From positions 28,115 through 92,114 of the forward strand of contig CAKURR010000011.1 in the NCBI GenBank assembly GCA_934675735.1: a stretch of 64,000 nucleotides of DNA, read 5' to 3'. Positions 1-8,776 of this stretch are shown in pieces. The position numbers were made by a program, and so were the translations under genes. The first letter of the stretch is position 1. Each line of letters starts with the position of its first letter. The notes under the pieces were generated by a model. It did not search any database and was not told the origin of the DNA. It saw only the letters and a list, made by a program, of their open reading frames with translations. Source of the stretch: an uncultured Clostridia bacterium. GTDB lineage: Bacteria; Bacillota; Clostridia; Christensenellales; Aristaeellaceae.

Positions 1-2
1 TC

Positions 3-1532
3 TGCGGAACGGTGATGCTGCATGTCATCGACCGACTGAAAATCGTGCTCGGCCGGGACGGCTATCGGGCGACGTTTGCCTTCGGCTCAAACGAAACGCA
101 GATTCTGTTTCAATTCTTCTGCGCGTTCAGCGGCATTTTGCTGCTGCTGTATCTGACAGTGCGGTGGATCGGCGAGTTTCACGCGGCAAAGAGCATTTCG
201 CTGCAAAAGCAGACGGACGCGCTCGACAAGCTCAGGGCGGAGCAGATTCTCAACCGAAAATTGCAGGAGCAGAACGCTGTTTTGGAGCGGCAGCAGCAGC
301 AGCTCCGCGAGGCGGCGCGGCGCGCGGAGGCGGCCAATCAGGAAAGCCGGCGGCTGGCGGAGGAGGCCCGCACGGCGAACGCGGCCAAGACGAACTTCCT
401 TTCCCGCATGACGCACGACATCCGCACGCCGCTCAACGGCATCATCGGCCTGCTCAAGATCGATGAAATGCATCCGGACGACCTCGAACTGATTCGGGGC
501 AACCACGAAAAGATGATGGTTTCGGCCAAATACCTGCTGTCGCTCATCAACGACATGCTGCAAATGAGCAAGCTGGAGGACGGCGAATACGTGCTCTCCC
601 GCGAGTGGATGGATTTGAGCGAGCTGTTGGTCGATATTCAGATGATTGTCGGCCAGCGCGCGGCGGAAGCGGGCGTGACGCTGTATCACGACCGCGGGGC
701 GGAAAGGGCGGCGCATCCGTATGTATACGCCAGCTTGCTGCACCTGCGTCAGCTGTTTTTGAATATTTACGGCAACTGCATCAAGTATAACCGCGTCGGC
801 GGCAAGGTGTGCACGCAGACGGAGGAGCTCGGCACGGAAAACGGCGTCGTGACCTATCGCTGGACGATACGCGACACGGGCGTGGGCATGAGCGAGGATT
901 TTATCGCGCACATCTTCGAGCCGTTTGTGCAGGAAAACAGCGACGCGCGCAGCGTCTATCAGGGCACGGGGCTGGGCATGGCCATCGTCAAGAGCCTTGT
1001 GGATAAGATGGGCGGCGACATCCGCGTGATGAGCAAAAAGGGCAAAGGCTCGACGTTTATCATCACGCTGCCGTTTGAAATCGCGGAAAAGAAACAGAAA
1101 ACGCAGACGGAGAGCGCCAAGAGCAGCGTGAAGGGCCTGCGCTTGCTGCTGGCGGAGGACAACGCGCTGAACGCGGAGATCGCCGAGCGACTGCTCACCG
1201 ACGAGGGCGCGGCAATCACCGTCGTGCAGAACGGAAAGCTGGCGCTGGAGCGCTTTGAATCGCAGTCGGCGGGCACGTTCGACGCGATTTTGATGGATGT
1301 GATGATGCCGGTGATGGACGGCCTTTCCGCCACCCGCGCCATCCGCGCGCTGGACAGGGCGGACGCGGGGACGATTCCCATCATCGCGATGACGGCCAAC
1401 GCATTTGAAGAGGATGCGCGGCGATGCCTGAAAGCGGGCATGAACGCGCATCTGCCCAAGCCGCTCCAGATGGAGACGGTGGTGGAGACGATTGCAAAGT
1501 GTTGTCGGCATGAAAAAACGGGCGGACGCTGA
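3..1532 (+). CDS. Hybrid sensor histidine kinase/response regulator (5' truncated by window)
   Basis: Membrane-bound two-component kinase with its own receiver domain. The frame is open to the window edge, so the real N-terminus, probably a sensor region, lies upstream; the first in-window starts are GTG at 12 and ATG at 15. Counting from 12: one membrane segment (about 31-53), a long Gln/Glu/Arg-rich coiled coil (65-125), a HisKA domain with phospho-acceptor His135 in the H-box SRMTHDIRTPLNG, an HATPase domain with N-box NCIKYN (265-270), DTGVGM (298-303) and GTGLGMAIV (328-336), then a receiver domain with acidic pair AEDN and phospho-acceptor Asp429 in ILMDVMMPVMDG. The architecture (TM, HisKA, HATPase, REC) is typical of gut Clostridia hybrid kinases. 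The signal sensed cannot be read from this fragment, and no partner gene follows it. Confidence 0.93.
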   Translation, partial: CGTVMLHVIDRLKIVLGRDGYRATFAFGSNETQILFQFFCAFSGILLLLYLTVRWIGEFHAAKSISLQKQTDALDKLRAEQILNRKLQEQNAVLERQQQQLREAARRAEAANQESRRLAEEARTANAAKTNFLSRMTHDIRTPLNGIIGLLKIDEMHPDDLELIRGNHEKMMVSAKYLLSLINDMLQMSKLEDGEYVLSREWMDLSELLVDIQMIVGQRAAEAGVTLYHDRGAERAAHPYVYASLLHLRQLFLNIYGNCIKYNRVGGKVCTQTEELGTENGVVTYRWTIRDTGVGMSEDFIAHIFEPFVQENSDARSVYQGTGLGMAIVKSLVDKMGGDIRVMSKKGKGSTFIITLPFEIAEKKQKTQTESAKSSVKGLRLLLAEDNALNAEIAERLLTDEGAAITVVQNGKLALERFESQSAGTFDAILMDVMMPVMDGLSATRAIRALDRADAGTIPIIAMTANAFEEDARRCLKAGMNAHLPKPLQMETVVETIAKCCRHEKTGGR

Positions 1533-1545
1533 AAATGCGTCCGCC
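1521..1545 (+). terminator. GC-rich hairpin over the kinase stop codon
   Basis: Nine-bp perfect stem (GGCGGACGC / GCGTCCGCC) with a 7-nt loop that includes the TGA stop of the histidine kinase. No T-tract follows, so it may be a weak terminator or an mRNA-end stabiliser. Confidence 0.4.
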
Positions 1546-1570
1546 TCAGCCTGGCGACAAAAGTATACAA

Positions 1571-1614
1571 ACACCCCGGATACATGATATAATAACCATC
1601 ATGATTCCGGGGTG
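1571..1614. repeat. Palindrome at left end of the IS1182-like remnant
   Basis: Inverted repeat CACCCCGGA...TCCGGGGTG separated by about 25 nt that also contain ATCATG/CATGAT complementarity and a TATAAT-like -10. It lies immediately 5' of the transposase fragment and probably is the insertion sequence terminus plus its promoter. No matching copy was seen at the right end. Confidence 0.5.
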
Positions 1615-1619
1615 ATTCT

Positions 1620-2167
1620 ATGTATAAGAAGCAGAATCGAGACAAACAGAAAGATATCCGCGTTGTAAGCTTGAAAGATTTAGTTCCGAAAGATCACTTG
1701 TTGAGAAAGATAGATAAGGCGATCAATTTGATGAATACAATGATTGCATAACCTGTCCCAATAATCAGATTCTGGAGTATTCAACAACAAATAGAGAAGG
1801 ATATAAAGAATACAAAAGCGCTCCTTCTATCTGCTCAGAATGTGCGATGCGTGAAAGGTGCACTCAAAGCAAGAACTGTCAGAAAGTTGTAACCCGTCAT
1901 GTTTGGGCAGAATATATGGAGAAGGCCGAAGATTACCGATATGCACCGAAATATAAAAAGATTTATGCAGAGCGCAAGCAAACAATCGGAAGAGTCTTTG
2001 CGTGTTCTAAAGAACAGCATGGTATGAGATATATGCATCTTAGAGGATTAGCGAGAGTGACCCCTCAGCTCCCCCTCTTATTTGCGTCCATGAACCTAAA
2101 AAGCTGGCGCCCCGGAAGGACAGGAATGGCCTTCTTTGCCTGCTTGAAAAGTTGCTTATTATCGTAA
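1620..2167 (+). pseudogene. IS1182-type transposase, internally deleted
   Basis: The N-terminal piece (1620-1751) begins MYKKQNRDKQKDIRVVSL and DLVPKDHLLRKIDKAI, typical of the start of IS1182-type transposases, and stops at TAA 1749-1751. In another frame, from about 1747, the C-terminal portion resumes with the Cys-rich segment (CITCPNN, CSECAMRERCTQSKNC) and the conserved block RYAPKYKKIYAERKQTIGRVF followed by KEQHGMRYMHLRGLARV, ending at 2167. The catalytic DDE middle, several hundred residues, is missing, so this is a dead element made by a simple internal deletion. Its base composition is visibly more AT-rich than all neighbours, consistent with a foreign insertion. Confidence 0.85.
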
Positions 2168-2201
2168 AAGGGTACTTTCGCAATCCGAAAGTACCCTTTT
2201 T
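2166..2201 (+). terminator. Intrinsic terminator after the transposase remnant
   Basis: Perfect 15-bp stem AAAAGGGTACTTTCG / CGAAAGTACCCTTTT with a 5-nt loop and a short T-run; reads as a terminator in both directions. Confidence 0.75.
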
Positions 2202-2211
2202 GTCGACAGCC

Positions 2212-2400
2212 TGAGGTGCTTTCCGTATGGAGAGCGTCTTTTTCTATGCAGACAAACGTTTGACGGACGCGCACTCGTGAAACGGGCGCGTTTTTCACAG
2301 AAAAAGGACAGCGCCCTGCGCGCCCCTACGAGGTTTGCGGATGGAACAGGCTCGTGCAGCGTCAGGTATCGCTTCGCGGCGGTTTGTAGAGGGGGTATCA
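2212..2400. repeat. Mosaic intergenic repeat block (families C, B and A parts)
   Basis: This stretch holds no gene. It contains a copy of an element also present at 28202-28300: a hairpin (GCTTTCCGTATGGAGAGC, then T-rich), the tract ACAAACGTTTG, and a shared GCAGCGTCAGGTATCGCTTCGC segment near 2356-2376. Inside it, at 2305-2330, lies a copy of the GCGCCCTGCGCGCCCCTACG element (family B). A tail resembling the family A border (GGCGGTTTGTAGAGGGGG) abuts the Crp/Fnr gene stop. Confidence 0.6.
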
Positions 2401-3084
2401 GCGATTCAGAAATTCGGGTTCCAAAACCCGAATTTTATTGCCCGAGAACGAGAGGATCCCTTCATCACGCATTCGGCAGAGTTCACGGGAGAGGGCGCTT
2501 CTATCCACGCAGAGGAAATCGGCGAGGGCGGCGCGGGAATAGGGCAGGGCATACACGCCGTCCGCATTGGGCGTGAGCGTTTGCAGATAGATTTTCAAAC
2601 GGTCGCGCAGGCGCTTCTGCCCCAAAATGCGCACTTTGGTATTGAAGGCGAGCACCTGCCGCGCGAACTCCTGCATCAGATTGGCGGTGACCTGCATCCG
2701 GCAGGGGCAGCCCATCGAGCTTTCGGAAAGCAGCATGCCGAAATTGAGCAGCATCACCGTGCAATCCGAAACCGTCCGCAAACACACGGGGCTGGTCATG
2801 CCGCCGGAGCAGGCGAGTTCCGCGCCGAAAATCTGCCCTTCATGGATATGGGCGACGGTGATTTGGTTGCCGTTTTCGTCATACAGAAACTCCTCGATGC
2901 TGCCGCGCAGCAGCACGCCCGCGCATTTCGTCGCTTCGCCGACCTCCGCGACGTGCACACCGCGCGGGTAATCGAGCGTGCGCGCCTGCAGGCAGTAAAG
3001 CACCGTGCCGTAGCGCTGGGGCGCGATGCCGCGCATCATGCCGCACTGTTCCAGAGTGGGGTAATAATCCTTTGATACATCCAT
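2398..3084 (-). CDS. Crp/Fnr family transcriptional regulator
   Basis: A 228-residue regulator with an N-terminal cyclic-nucleotide-binding-type beta barrel (about 20-125), a dimerisation helix (about 125-155) and a C-terminal winged helix whose recognition region is SRAALADFLCVDRSALSREL. ATG 3084 is chosen, with GGCGGA upstream; an in-frame TTG at 3111 would add nine residues. It is unusually rich in cysteine (EQCG, LYCL, TKCAG, LACSGG, PVCL, SDCT, GCPC), which would allow a redox or Fe-S sensing role, although no classical FNR N-terminal Cys cluster is present. It is transcribed away from the BadF/DUF2229 activase, and the shared region carries an FNR-spaced palindrome (3134-3147) and a GTTAG box. 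Self-regulation and control of the activase are inferred, not shown. Confidence 0.9.
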   Translation of the reverse strand: MDVSKDYYPTLEQCGMMRGIAPQRYGTVLYCLQARTLDYPRGVHVAEVGEATKCAGVLLRGSIEEFLYDENGNQITVAHIHEGQIFGAELACSGGMTSPVCLRTVSDCTVMLLNFGMLLSESSMGCPCRMQVTANLMQEFARQVLAFNTKVRILGQKRLRDRLKIYLQTLTPNADGVYALPYSRAALADFLCVDRSALSRELCRMRDEGILSFSGNKIRVLEPEFLNR

Positions 3085-3133
3085 AAGAATCCGCCTGTCT
3101 GCCTCTGCCAAGGAATGAAAAAAATTTCGATTT

Positions 3134-3147
3134 GTTGCCGTAACAAC
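3134..3147. promoter_or_regulatory. Candidate Crp/Fnr-type operator GTTGC-N4-ACAAC
   Basis: A 14-bp palindrome with FNR-like geometry (5+4+5). Its centre lies 41.5 bp upstream of the start of transcription predicted from the TATACT -10 at 3170-3175, the class II activator position. A close relative occurs at 10970-10983, and both are followed by GAGAGAC. Confidence 0.5.
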
Positions 3148-3169
3148 GGAACGAGAGACTTCAATCTGT

Positions 3170-3175
3170 TATACT
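3170..3175 (+). promoter_or_regulatory. -10 box of the activase promoter
   Basis: TATACT with no good -35 at 17 bp (CGGAAC), as expected for an activator-dependent promoter; the predicted start is about 3182. Confidence 0.5.
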
Positions 3176-3186
3176 GACCTTACAAA

Positions 3187-3202
3187 GTTAGCTTTTACTA
3201 AC
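3187..3202. promoter_or_regulatory. GTTAG-N6-CTAAC operator, copy 1
   Basis: Perfect 5-bp half-sites flanking CTTTTA, covering about +6 to +21 relative to the predicted start at 3182. It is one of five identical-half-site copies in the window (also 10917, 11197, 56544, 56604). The position implies repression. Confidence 0.7.
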
Positions 3203-3258
3203 AATATTATAGGCCACGATGGCCGAAAAGTCAAATGCACAGAATAAGGAGTCAACGC

Positions 3259-6200
3259 ATGTTTGCTTTGGGATTGGATTTGGGCGCGTCGAGCGTCAAA
3301 ATTGCGCTGCTGGAGGATGGAAAAATCAAGTCGCTGTGGATGCGGACGCACCGCGGAAGGCCGTTTGCCTGCTTACAGGCAGGGCTGGAAGCGCTGAACC
3401 TGCACGAGGAGGCGGCGGTCTGCGTGACGGGGGCGAACGGCGAAGCGCTGCTGGCCGCCTGCCCGAGCTTGCAGAATCTGGGGGACATCCCCGCCGCGGT
3501 GGAGGGCGTGCGCCTGCTGGCCTCTAAGGGCGGCAGCATCATGGATATCGGCAGCCAGGGCGCGCGGTTCATCACGCTTTGGCAGAGCGGCGCGCCGCAG
3601 TTTTCCGTCAACGAGCACTGTGCGGGCGGTACGGGTTCGTTTTTTGAGGACCAGATGTCCCGTCTCGGGCTGAACATTGAGGATTATTCCCGCCTGGTGG
3701 GGGAGGCACGGAGCATTCCGCGGCTGTCGGGCCGATGCGCCGTTTTCGCCAAGACGGATATCATCCACCGCCAGCAGGAAGGTGTGCCGACGCCGGATAT
3801 TCTGCTGGGGCTCTGCTATGCGATGATTCGCAATTACAAGGCGACCATTGTGCGCAATCTGCCGGTGGAAAAGCCGGTTGTTTTCTGCGGCGGCGTGACG
3901 TGCAACGCGGGCGTGATTCGCGCGATTCGCGACGTGTTCGGCCTGGCGGAGGGCGAGCTGATTGTGCCCGAACAGGCGCGCTATGTGTCGGCTGTCGGCG
4001 CGGCCTGCAAGGCGGAGGGGCGTTTTTCCGTCGATGGGCTGCTGGATATCCTTCGCGGCGGGCCGTCGGCGAGCTGGAGCCGCTCGCGCTTGCGCCGAAT
4101 ACAAAGCTGACCGACCCGCCCGCGACGGGCGTCATCCCGAAGGACGGGTGCGCGCTGGGCATCGACATCGGCTCGACGAGCACGGATTTGGTGCTCACGG
4201 GGCGGGACGGCACGCTCGTCGATTTTCAATATCTGCGCACGGCGGGCAATCCGGAAGCGGCGGTGCGGAAGGGCTTGCAGGCGCTGCGGGCGAAATACGG
4301 CGAGCTTCGCTTTGCGGCGGTCGGCGTGACCGGCTCGGGCCGCGAGCGCATCGGGCGGATGATTGGCGCGGACGCGATTCGCGACGAAATCACCGCGCAG
4401 GCGAAGGGCGCGACCTTCTGGGTGCCGGATGCGGACACGGTGTTTGAAATCGGCGGACAGGACAGCAAGTATATCGCGCTGCGCGGCGGCGAAGTCGTCG
4501 ATTTTCAGATGAACAAAATCTGCGCGGCGGGCACGGGATCGTTCGTCGAGGAACAGGCCGCACGCATGGGCATACCGATTGAACGGTTCGGCCCGCTGGC
4601 GCTGACGGCGAAAGCGCCCGCCGCGCTGGGCGAGCGCTGCACGGTGTTCATCGAAACGGCCATCGCCTCCGCTGCGGCGGAGGGTGTCGGTCAGGCGGAA
4701 ATCGCGGCGGGTCTCTGCCACGCCATCGTCCGCAACTATCTGCACAAGGTCGTCGCGGGCAAGCCTGTCGGACGGCGCATCGTGCTGCAAGGCGGCGTGA
4801 ATTACAACCCCGGCATTGTCGCGGCGTTTCAGGCGGCCTACGGTGAGCGCGTGCAAGTCAGTCCGTGCTTTGCTGTCAGCGGCGCTTTCGGCGCGGCGAT
4901 GCTGGCGCTGGAGGCCGCCGGCGATGGGGAAAGCCGCTTCACGGGCTTCGACGCGGCGCAGACCGCGGCGGCGGACGACGCGCAGAGCGCCGAAATCGCG
5001 CGCAACATCGCGTTTTACGAGCAGGCCGACAAGCTGCTGCTGGAGGGTTACACGGGCCAAATCGACCCGAATAAAAAGACCGTCGGCGTGCCGTATGTGC
5101 TGATGATTCACAAGTTCTTCCCGATGGCGAACGCGTTTTTCGGCGCGCTGGGGTTCAACGTCGTGCTGACCGAGCCGACGAGCGAGGAAACCATCCGCCT
5201 GTCCCAGCTGGCGGCGCAGGGTGAAACCTGCTATCCGGTGAAGCTGATTTACGGCCACATGATGCAGCTCATCGAAAAGAAGGTGGATTATATTTTCCTG
5301 CCGTCGATTCACACCATGCGCCACGAGAAGAGCCGCGTCGCGCACAACTACGGCTGTGTGTATATGCAGACGGCGGCGAAATCCGTCGCCCGCGCGCTGA
5401 AGCTGGAAGAGAAGGGCATTACGCTGCTGAATCCCGAATTTGATTTGGATTTTGGGCAGGAAGCGATGGCCTCCGCGATGGTGGGGCTGGGCAAAATCCT
5501 CGGCATCCCCAAGCCGAAATGCGCGGCGGCGCTGCTGGCGGGCGCGATGGCCGTCCGCCGCCACACCGCCGCGGTGGAAAAGCAGGGCAAGGCGCTGCTC
5601 GCCACGCTCAGGCCCGAAGATAAGGTGCTGGTGCTGATTACGCGCAACTACGGCGTGTCCGACCCGATTTTGAACATGGGCATTCCGCGTCTGCTGCTCG
5701 AGCGCGGCTGCAAGGTCATCACGCTGAGCCACCTGCCCGGCCATTCGCTGGATATTTCGGGCGAATATCCGAATCTCTACTGGCCGTTCGGTCAGCACAT
5801 TCTCTCGGGCGCGAAGCTGATTGCTCATCACCCGAATCTGTATGCCGTCTACCTGACCAACCACGGCTGCGGGCCGGATACGATGCTCACTCACCTGTTC
5901 CGTCGGGAGATGGGCGGCAAGCCGTATCTGCAAATCGAGGTGGACGAGCATTTTTCCAAGGTCGGCGTGATTACGCGCGTCGAGGCGTTTTTGAACAGCC
6001 TGTCCCATCGGCCCGTGCAGCCGCTTCCGGCGAATTTCGCCATCGAGGATGTGCCCGTGCGCAAGGCAGAGATGCCCGCGCGGGCGAAGGCGGGCGTGCC
6101 GCTGTTTGTGCCGAATCTGGGGCTGTATACGCCGCCGCTGACGCGGTATTTCGCCCAAAACGGCGCGGATGCGCGCATGCTGCCCGCGCCGGACGAACAC

Positions 6201-7100
6201 GCCGTCGGGCTGGGACGCGCGCAGACCGGCGCGAAGGAGTATTTGCCGTTTGCGGCGCTGCTGGGCGGTGTGCTGGCCGAGCGGGAGAAGGACGGCGCGC
6301 CCGCGCAGTTCCTGATTCCGCAGTCCGAGGGCGCGGAGGCCGACGGGCAGTATGCCCGCGTGATTCGCGCCGAGCTGGACAGGCTGGGGCAGGGCGACGC
6401 GGCGATTGTCGCGCCGATGCTCGAGCGCCTGTATGAAACCGCAGCGGACAGAGATGCGCTTGTGCGCGCGCTGCTGGCGGGCGATTTGGCCTATGCCGCG
6501 CCGAAAGCGGCGCGAAACGAACCGAGCACAATTCTGACGTGGGCCGAGCTGAAAACGACGGCCGAGGCGATTGGACGCATGCCGATTGCGGGGCGGAAAA
6601 TCGCGGTTGTCGGCACGCCGCTCTGCCAAACCGTGCTGGATGACGGCGTGTGGGGTACGCTGGAGGACGAGGGCGAGACGATTCTGCGCGCGCCGCTGGT
6701 CGAAGCGCTCTGCTTCCTCTGGCGGGACAGCGACGAGAAGAGCACGGCGAAAGCGTGGCTCGACGAAATCGAGGCGAATCTGCGCGAAATCGGGCGGCTG
6801 CTCGGCGCGCGAAACGCTTTCGCGCCGAACCTCGATGTGCTTCGCCATACCGCGGACGCGGCGCTGGGCAATTTCGCAGGCGCAAACGGGCGTTACCGCT
6901 ACGCCAAGGCCGTGCAGATGAGCGCAGACGTGTGCGCGGTGATGACCGCCGCGCCGAGATATGAAAACGCCGCGATGATTTTGGATATGCGCGGGCTGCG
7001 CGAGGCTTGCCAAGCCCCGCTGCTGGAGGTGTCGTTTGACCATGACTGGGATGAAACGGCCTGGGCCAGGGTGAGGTCGTTCCTGTATTATTGTCGGTAA
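3259..7100 (+). pseudogene. Double BadF/BadG-type acyl-CoA dehydratase activase with DUF2229, split by a frameshift
   Basis: Family: ATPase activators of 2-hydroxyacyl-CoA dehydratase-type [4Fe-4S] enzymes, in the large form with two BadF/HgdC modules plus DUF2229. ATG 3259 follows AAGGAG by 7 nt. Module 1 (3259 to about 4050) has GLDLGASSVK, a cluster Cys in NEHCAGGTGSF and a second in SGRCAVF. Module 2 (from about 4150) has GIDIGSTSTD, NKICAAGTGSF and GERCTVF. DUF2229 follows, with IHKFFPMANAFF and GETCYPVKLIYGH, then a long C-terminal region. Frame +1 ends at TGA 4108-4110, while the reading continues in another frame with GELEPLALAPNTKL, so one base is missing (or a -1 shift is needed) between about 4040 and 4085. 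No clear slippery heptamer is present. It could be a sequencing error, a real inactivation or an expressed two-part protein. The promoter carries a GTTAG operator and an FNR-like box. Confidence 0.85.
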
Positions 7101-7130
7101 TACTCTACTCGTTATCCTCATATCCACACA

Positions 7131-7168
7131 AAAGAATCGGCTGTTTACAAAACAGTCGATTCTTTTTG
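7131..7168 (+). terminator. Intrinsic terminator after the activase
   Basis: AAGAATCGGCTGTTT pairs with AAACAGTCGATTCTT around a 3-nt loop and is followed by TTTTTG. Confidence 0.8.
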
Positions 7169-7251
7169 CGTGGATGAAAAAGTCCTTCTCCTCCATCGGA
7201 GGAAAAGGGCTCTCTTAATATAATCTGCCTTGATTTCGCAGAAATCAAGAA

Positions 7252-7322
7252 GCGGAAGGTGTCGGGAACTCAGTTCCCGACTGGGGTTTGGGGCAAAGCC
7301 CCAATTGTTCCTCGTTCCCCCG
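7252..7322. repeat. Two-hairpin intergenic element (family A, copy 1)
   Basis: Hairpin GTCGGGAACT/AGTTCCCGAC followed by TTGGGGC-AAA-GCCCCAA, then TTCCCCC abutting the cupin stop codon. Same plan as the copies at 14240, 18582, 28324, 29722, 30641, 47883, 55312, 55447, 59790 and 59898. Confidence 0.75.
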
Positions 7323-7329
7323 TCTCCCC

Positions 7330-7968
7330 TTACTCCAGCACCAGCAGCAGCGACATCTTGAACGGTCCGTCGGCGGTCACGCTGTGCAGACCGTTCTTGT
7401 CAAAGCGGAAGCTCTCGCCCGCGGAGAGGGGATAATCCTTGCCTTCGTAGCCGATGACGGCCTTGCCCTCCAGCGCGGTGATGATGGCGTTGCCCGGCGC
7501 GCGGTGGGCGGAAAGACCCGTGCCCTTGTCAAAGGCCATGAGCACAAACTTCATCTTGTCGTTGTGCACGACGTCCATGTTGGTGATGCTGCCCTCTTCG
7601 TAGGCGATGAGGTTGGCGAGCTTGAGCGCTTCGCCGGCGTGAATTGCGTTGTTCATAACAATCTCCTTTTCGGCAATGATTTCGGTATAGATAACGCCTT
7701 TCGGGCTGTTGACGCCGCAAAGCGTTTTCTCGGGAACAATGAGCAGCTCGCCGGGCAGGAGCGGCACAACGCGCGCATCCTCGCCCGACAGAAATTCGCC
7801 GCAGCCCTCGGCGCAGAGATAGAGCGTCGGCACGTCATAGCTTTCGCGGCTGATGTCCGTGCCCTCGCCGAGCGAAAACCACGTTACGCCGCGCACGCCT
7901 GCGCCGCGCGAAACGGTCATGCCCGCGCGAATGGGGCGCATGGCCGAAACGGTGAAAGAACCTGTCAT
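7330..7968 (-). CDS. Double-cupin domain protein
   Basis: A 212-residue bicupin. The N-terminal cupin (about 1-100) ends in a YTEIIAEKE strand. The C-terminal cupin (about 105-212) is the better conserved, with GTGLSAHRAPGNAIITALEG and a second metal-type histidine in KNGLHSVTA. ATG 7968 follows GAGGTG. It starts 13 nt after the ABC ATPase gene stops, so it is the last gene of the binding protein-permease-ATPase-cupin operon and shares its GTTAG-controlled promoter. The cupin may bind metal and might handle the imported ligand, or serve in metal sensing or storage; no reaction can be assigned from sequence. Confidence 0.85.
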   Translation of the reverse strand: MTGSFTVSAMRPIRAGMTVSRGAGVRGVTWFSLGEGTDISRESYDVPTLYLCAEGCGEFLSGEDARVVPLLPGELLIVPEKTLCGVNSPKGVIYTEIIAEKEIVMNNAIHAGEALKLANLIAYEEGSITNMDVVHNDKMKFVLMAFDKGTGLSAHRAPGNAIITALEGKAVIGYEGKDYPLSAGESFRFDKNGLHSVTADGPFKMSLLLVLE

Positions 7969-7981
7969 AAGCACCTCGCTG

Positions 7982-8776
7982 TCAGTTCGCGGTCAGCGCG
8001 ACGGGCACAATGCTGCGCACGTGCCGCCCGTTGTCCGTCAGGTCGCTGACCACCACGCGCACGTCGAAAGATTGGCTGATGTTTTCCTCCGTCAGCACAT
8101 CCGCCGTCGGGCCGTAGAAGAAGCGGCCCTTGCGGTTCATCATGAACGCTTCATCCGAAACGGACATGGCGTTGGTCGGGTAGTGCGTGTTCATGATGGC
8201 GCTGATGCCCTCTTCGTGGGAAAGGCGCTTGACCATATCCAGCACCAGAATCTGGTTGTGGAAATCCAAACCCGTCTCCGGCTCGTCGAGGATAATCAGC
8301 TGCGGCTCGTTGATGAGCGCGCGGGCAATCAACACCATTTGCAGCTCGCCGCCGCTCATCCGGTTGCAATCCTTGTAGGCCAGACGGGTGATGCCGACCT
8401 TTTCCATCATGCGCTCGGCCATCTCGATTTCCCGCATGCCCGGCTGCTGAAACGCGCCCATGTGCGAGCTTCTGCCGAGCATGACCATCTCCAGCCCCGT
8501 GTAGGAAAACGCGAAGCCGTGGCTCTGGGGGATGTAGGAAACGGTTTTCCAGATATCCGCAGGCTTCATCTTCGCGATGTTCTGCCCGTTCAGCAGCGTC
8601 TGCCCGCGCTTCCACGGCAGAAGGCCGATCATGCACTTGAGCAGCGTCGTTTTGCCGATGCCGTTCGGGCCGAGGATGGCGAGAATGTGCCCCTTTTCCA
8701 AGCCGAGGTTGATGTGGTCGAGAATCACGGGCTGGTCGGCATAGCCGAAGCAGCCGTCTTTGACTTCAAGGATCAT
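7982..8776 (-). CDS. ABC transporter ATP-binding protein (FecE/FepC/BtuD type)
   Basis: A 264-residue cytoplasmic ATPase of an iron-siderophore/haem/cobalamin-type importer. Walker A GPNGIGKTTL is near residue 37, the Q-loop is in SYIPQSHGF, the signature MSGGELQMVLIAR is near 140, and Walker B LIILDEPETGLD follows. The start at ATG 8776 overlaps the permease stop in an ATGA arrangement, giving tight translational coupling. A longer in-frame upstream extension exists but overlaps the permease and is rejected. The specific ligand cannot be told; flavodoxin being under the same operator favours iron. Confidence 0.93.
   Translation of the reverse strand: MILEVKDGCFGYADQPVILDHINLGLEKGHILAILGPNGIGKTTLLKCMIGLLPWKRGQTLLNGQNIAKMKPADIWKTVSYIPQSHGFAFSYTGLEMVMLGRSSHMGAFQQPGMREIEMAERMMEKVGITRLAYKDCNRMSGGELQMVLIARALINEPQLIILDEPETGLDFHNQILVLDMVKRLSHEEGISAIMNTHYPTNAMSVSDEAFMMNRKGRFFYGPTADVLTEENISQSFDVRVVVSDLTDNGRHVRSIVPVALTAN

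Noticed and set aside
3180..3187. TTACAAAG half-site of the tat palindrome upstream of the activase
   Set aside because: Single 8-bp match without its partner; expected by chance in an AT-rich promoter.
3187..3202. Classical DtxR/IdeR or Fur box
   Set aside because: Half-sites look DtxR-like, but the 6-bp spacing and lack of outer TTAGG/CCTAA do not match, and it does not match the Fur consensus.
4040..4085. Programmed -1 frameshift site in the activase
   Set aside because: No X-XXY-YYZ slippery heptamer or clear downstream pseudoknot was seen, so a mutation or sequence error is preferred.
3981..7196. Long antisense open frame (over 1000 codons) opposite the activase
   Set aside because: It is Arg/His/Ala-rich without recognisable motifs and arises from GC-rich codon bias of the real gene on the plus strand; the same holds for the antisense frames at 16595-18622 and 19666-22389.
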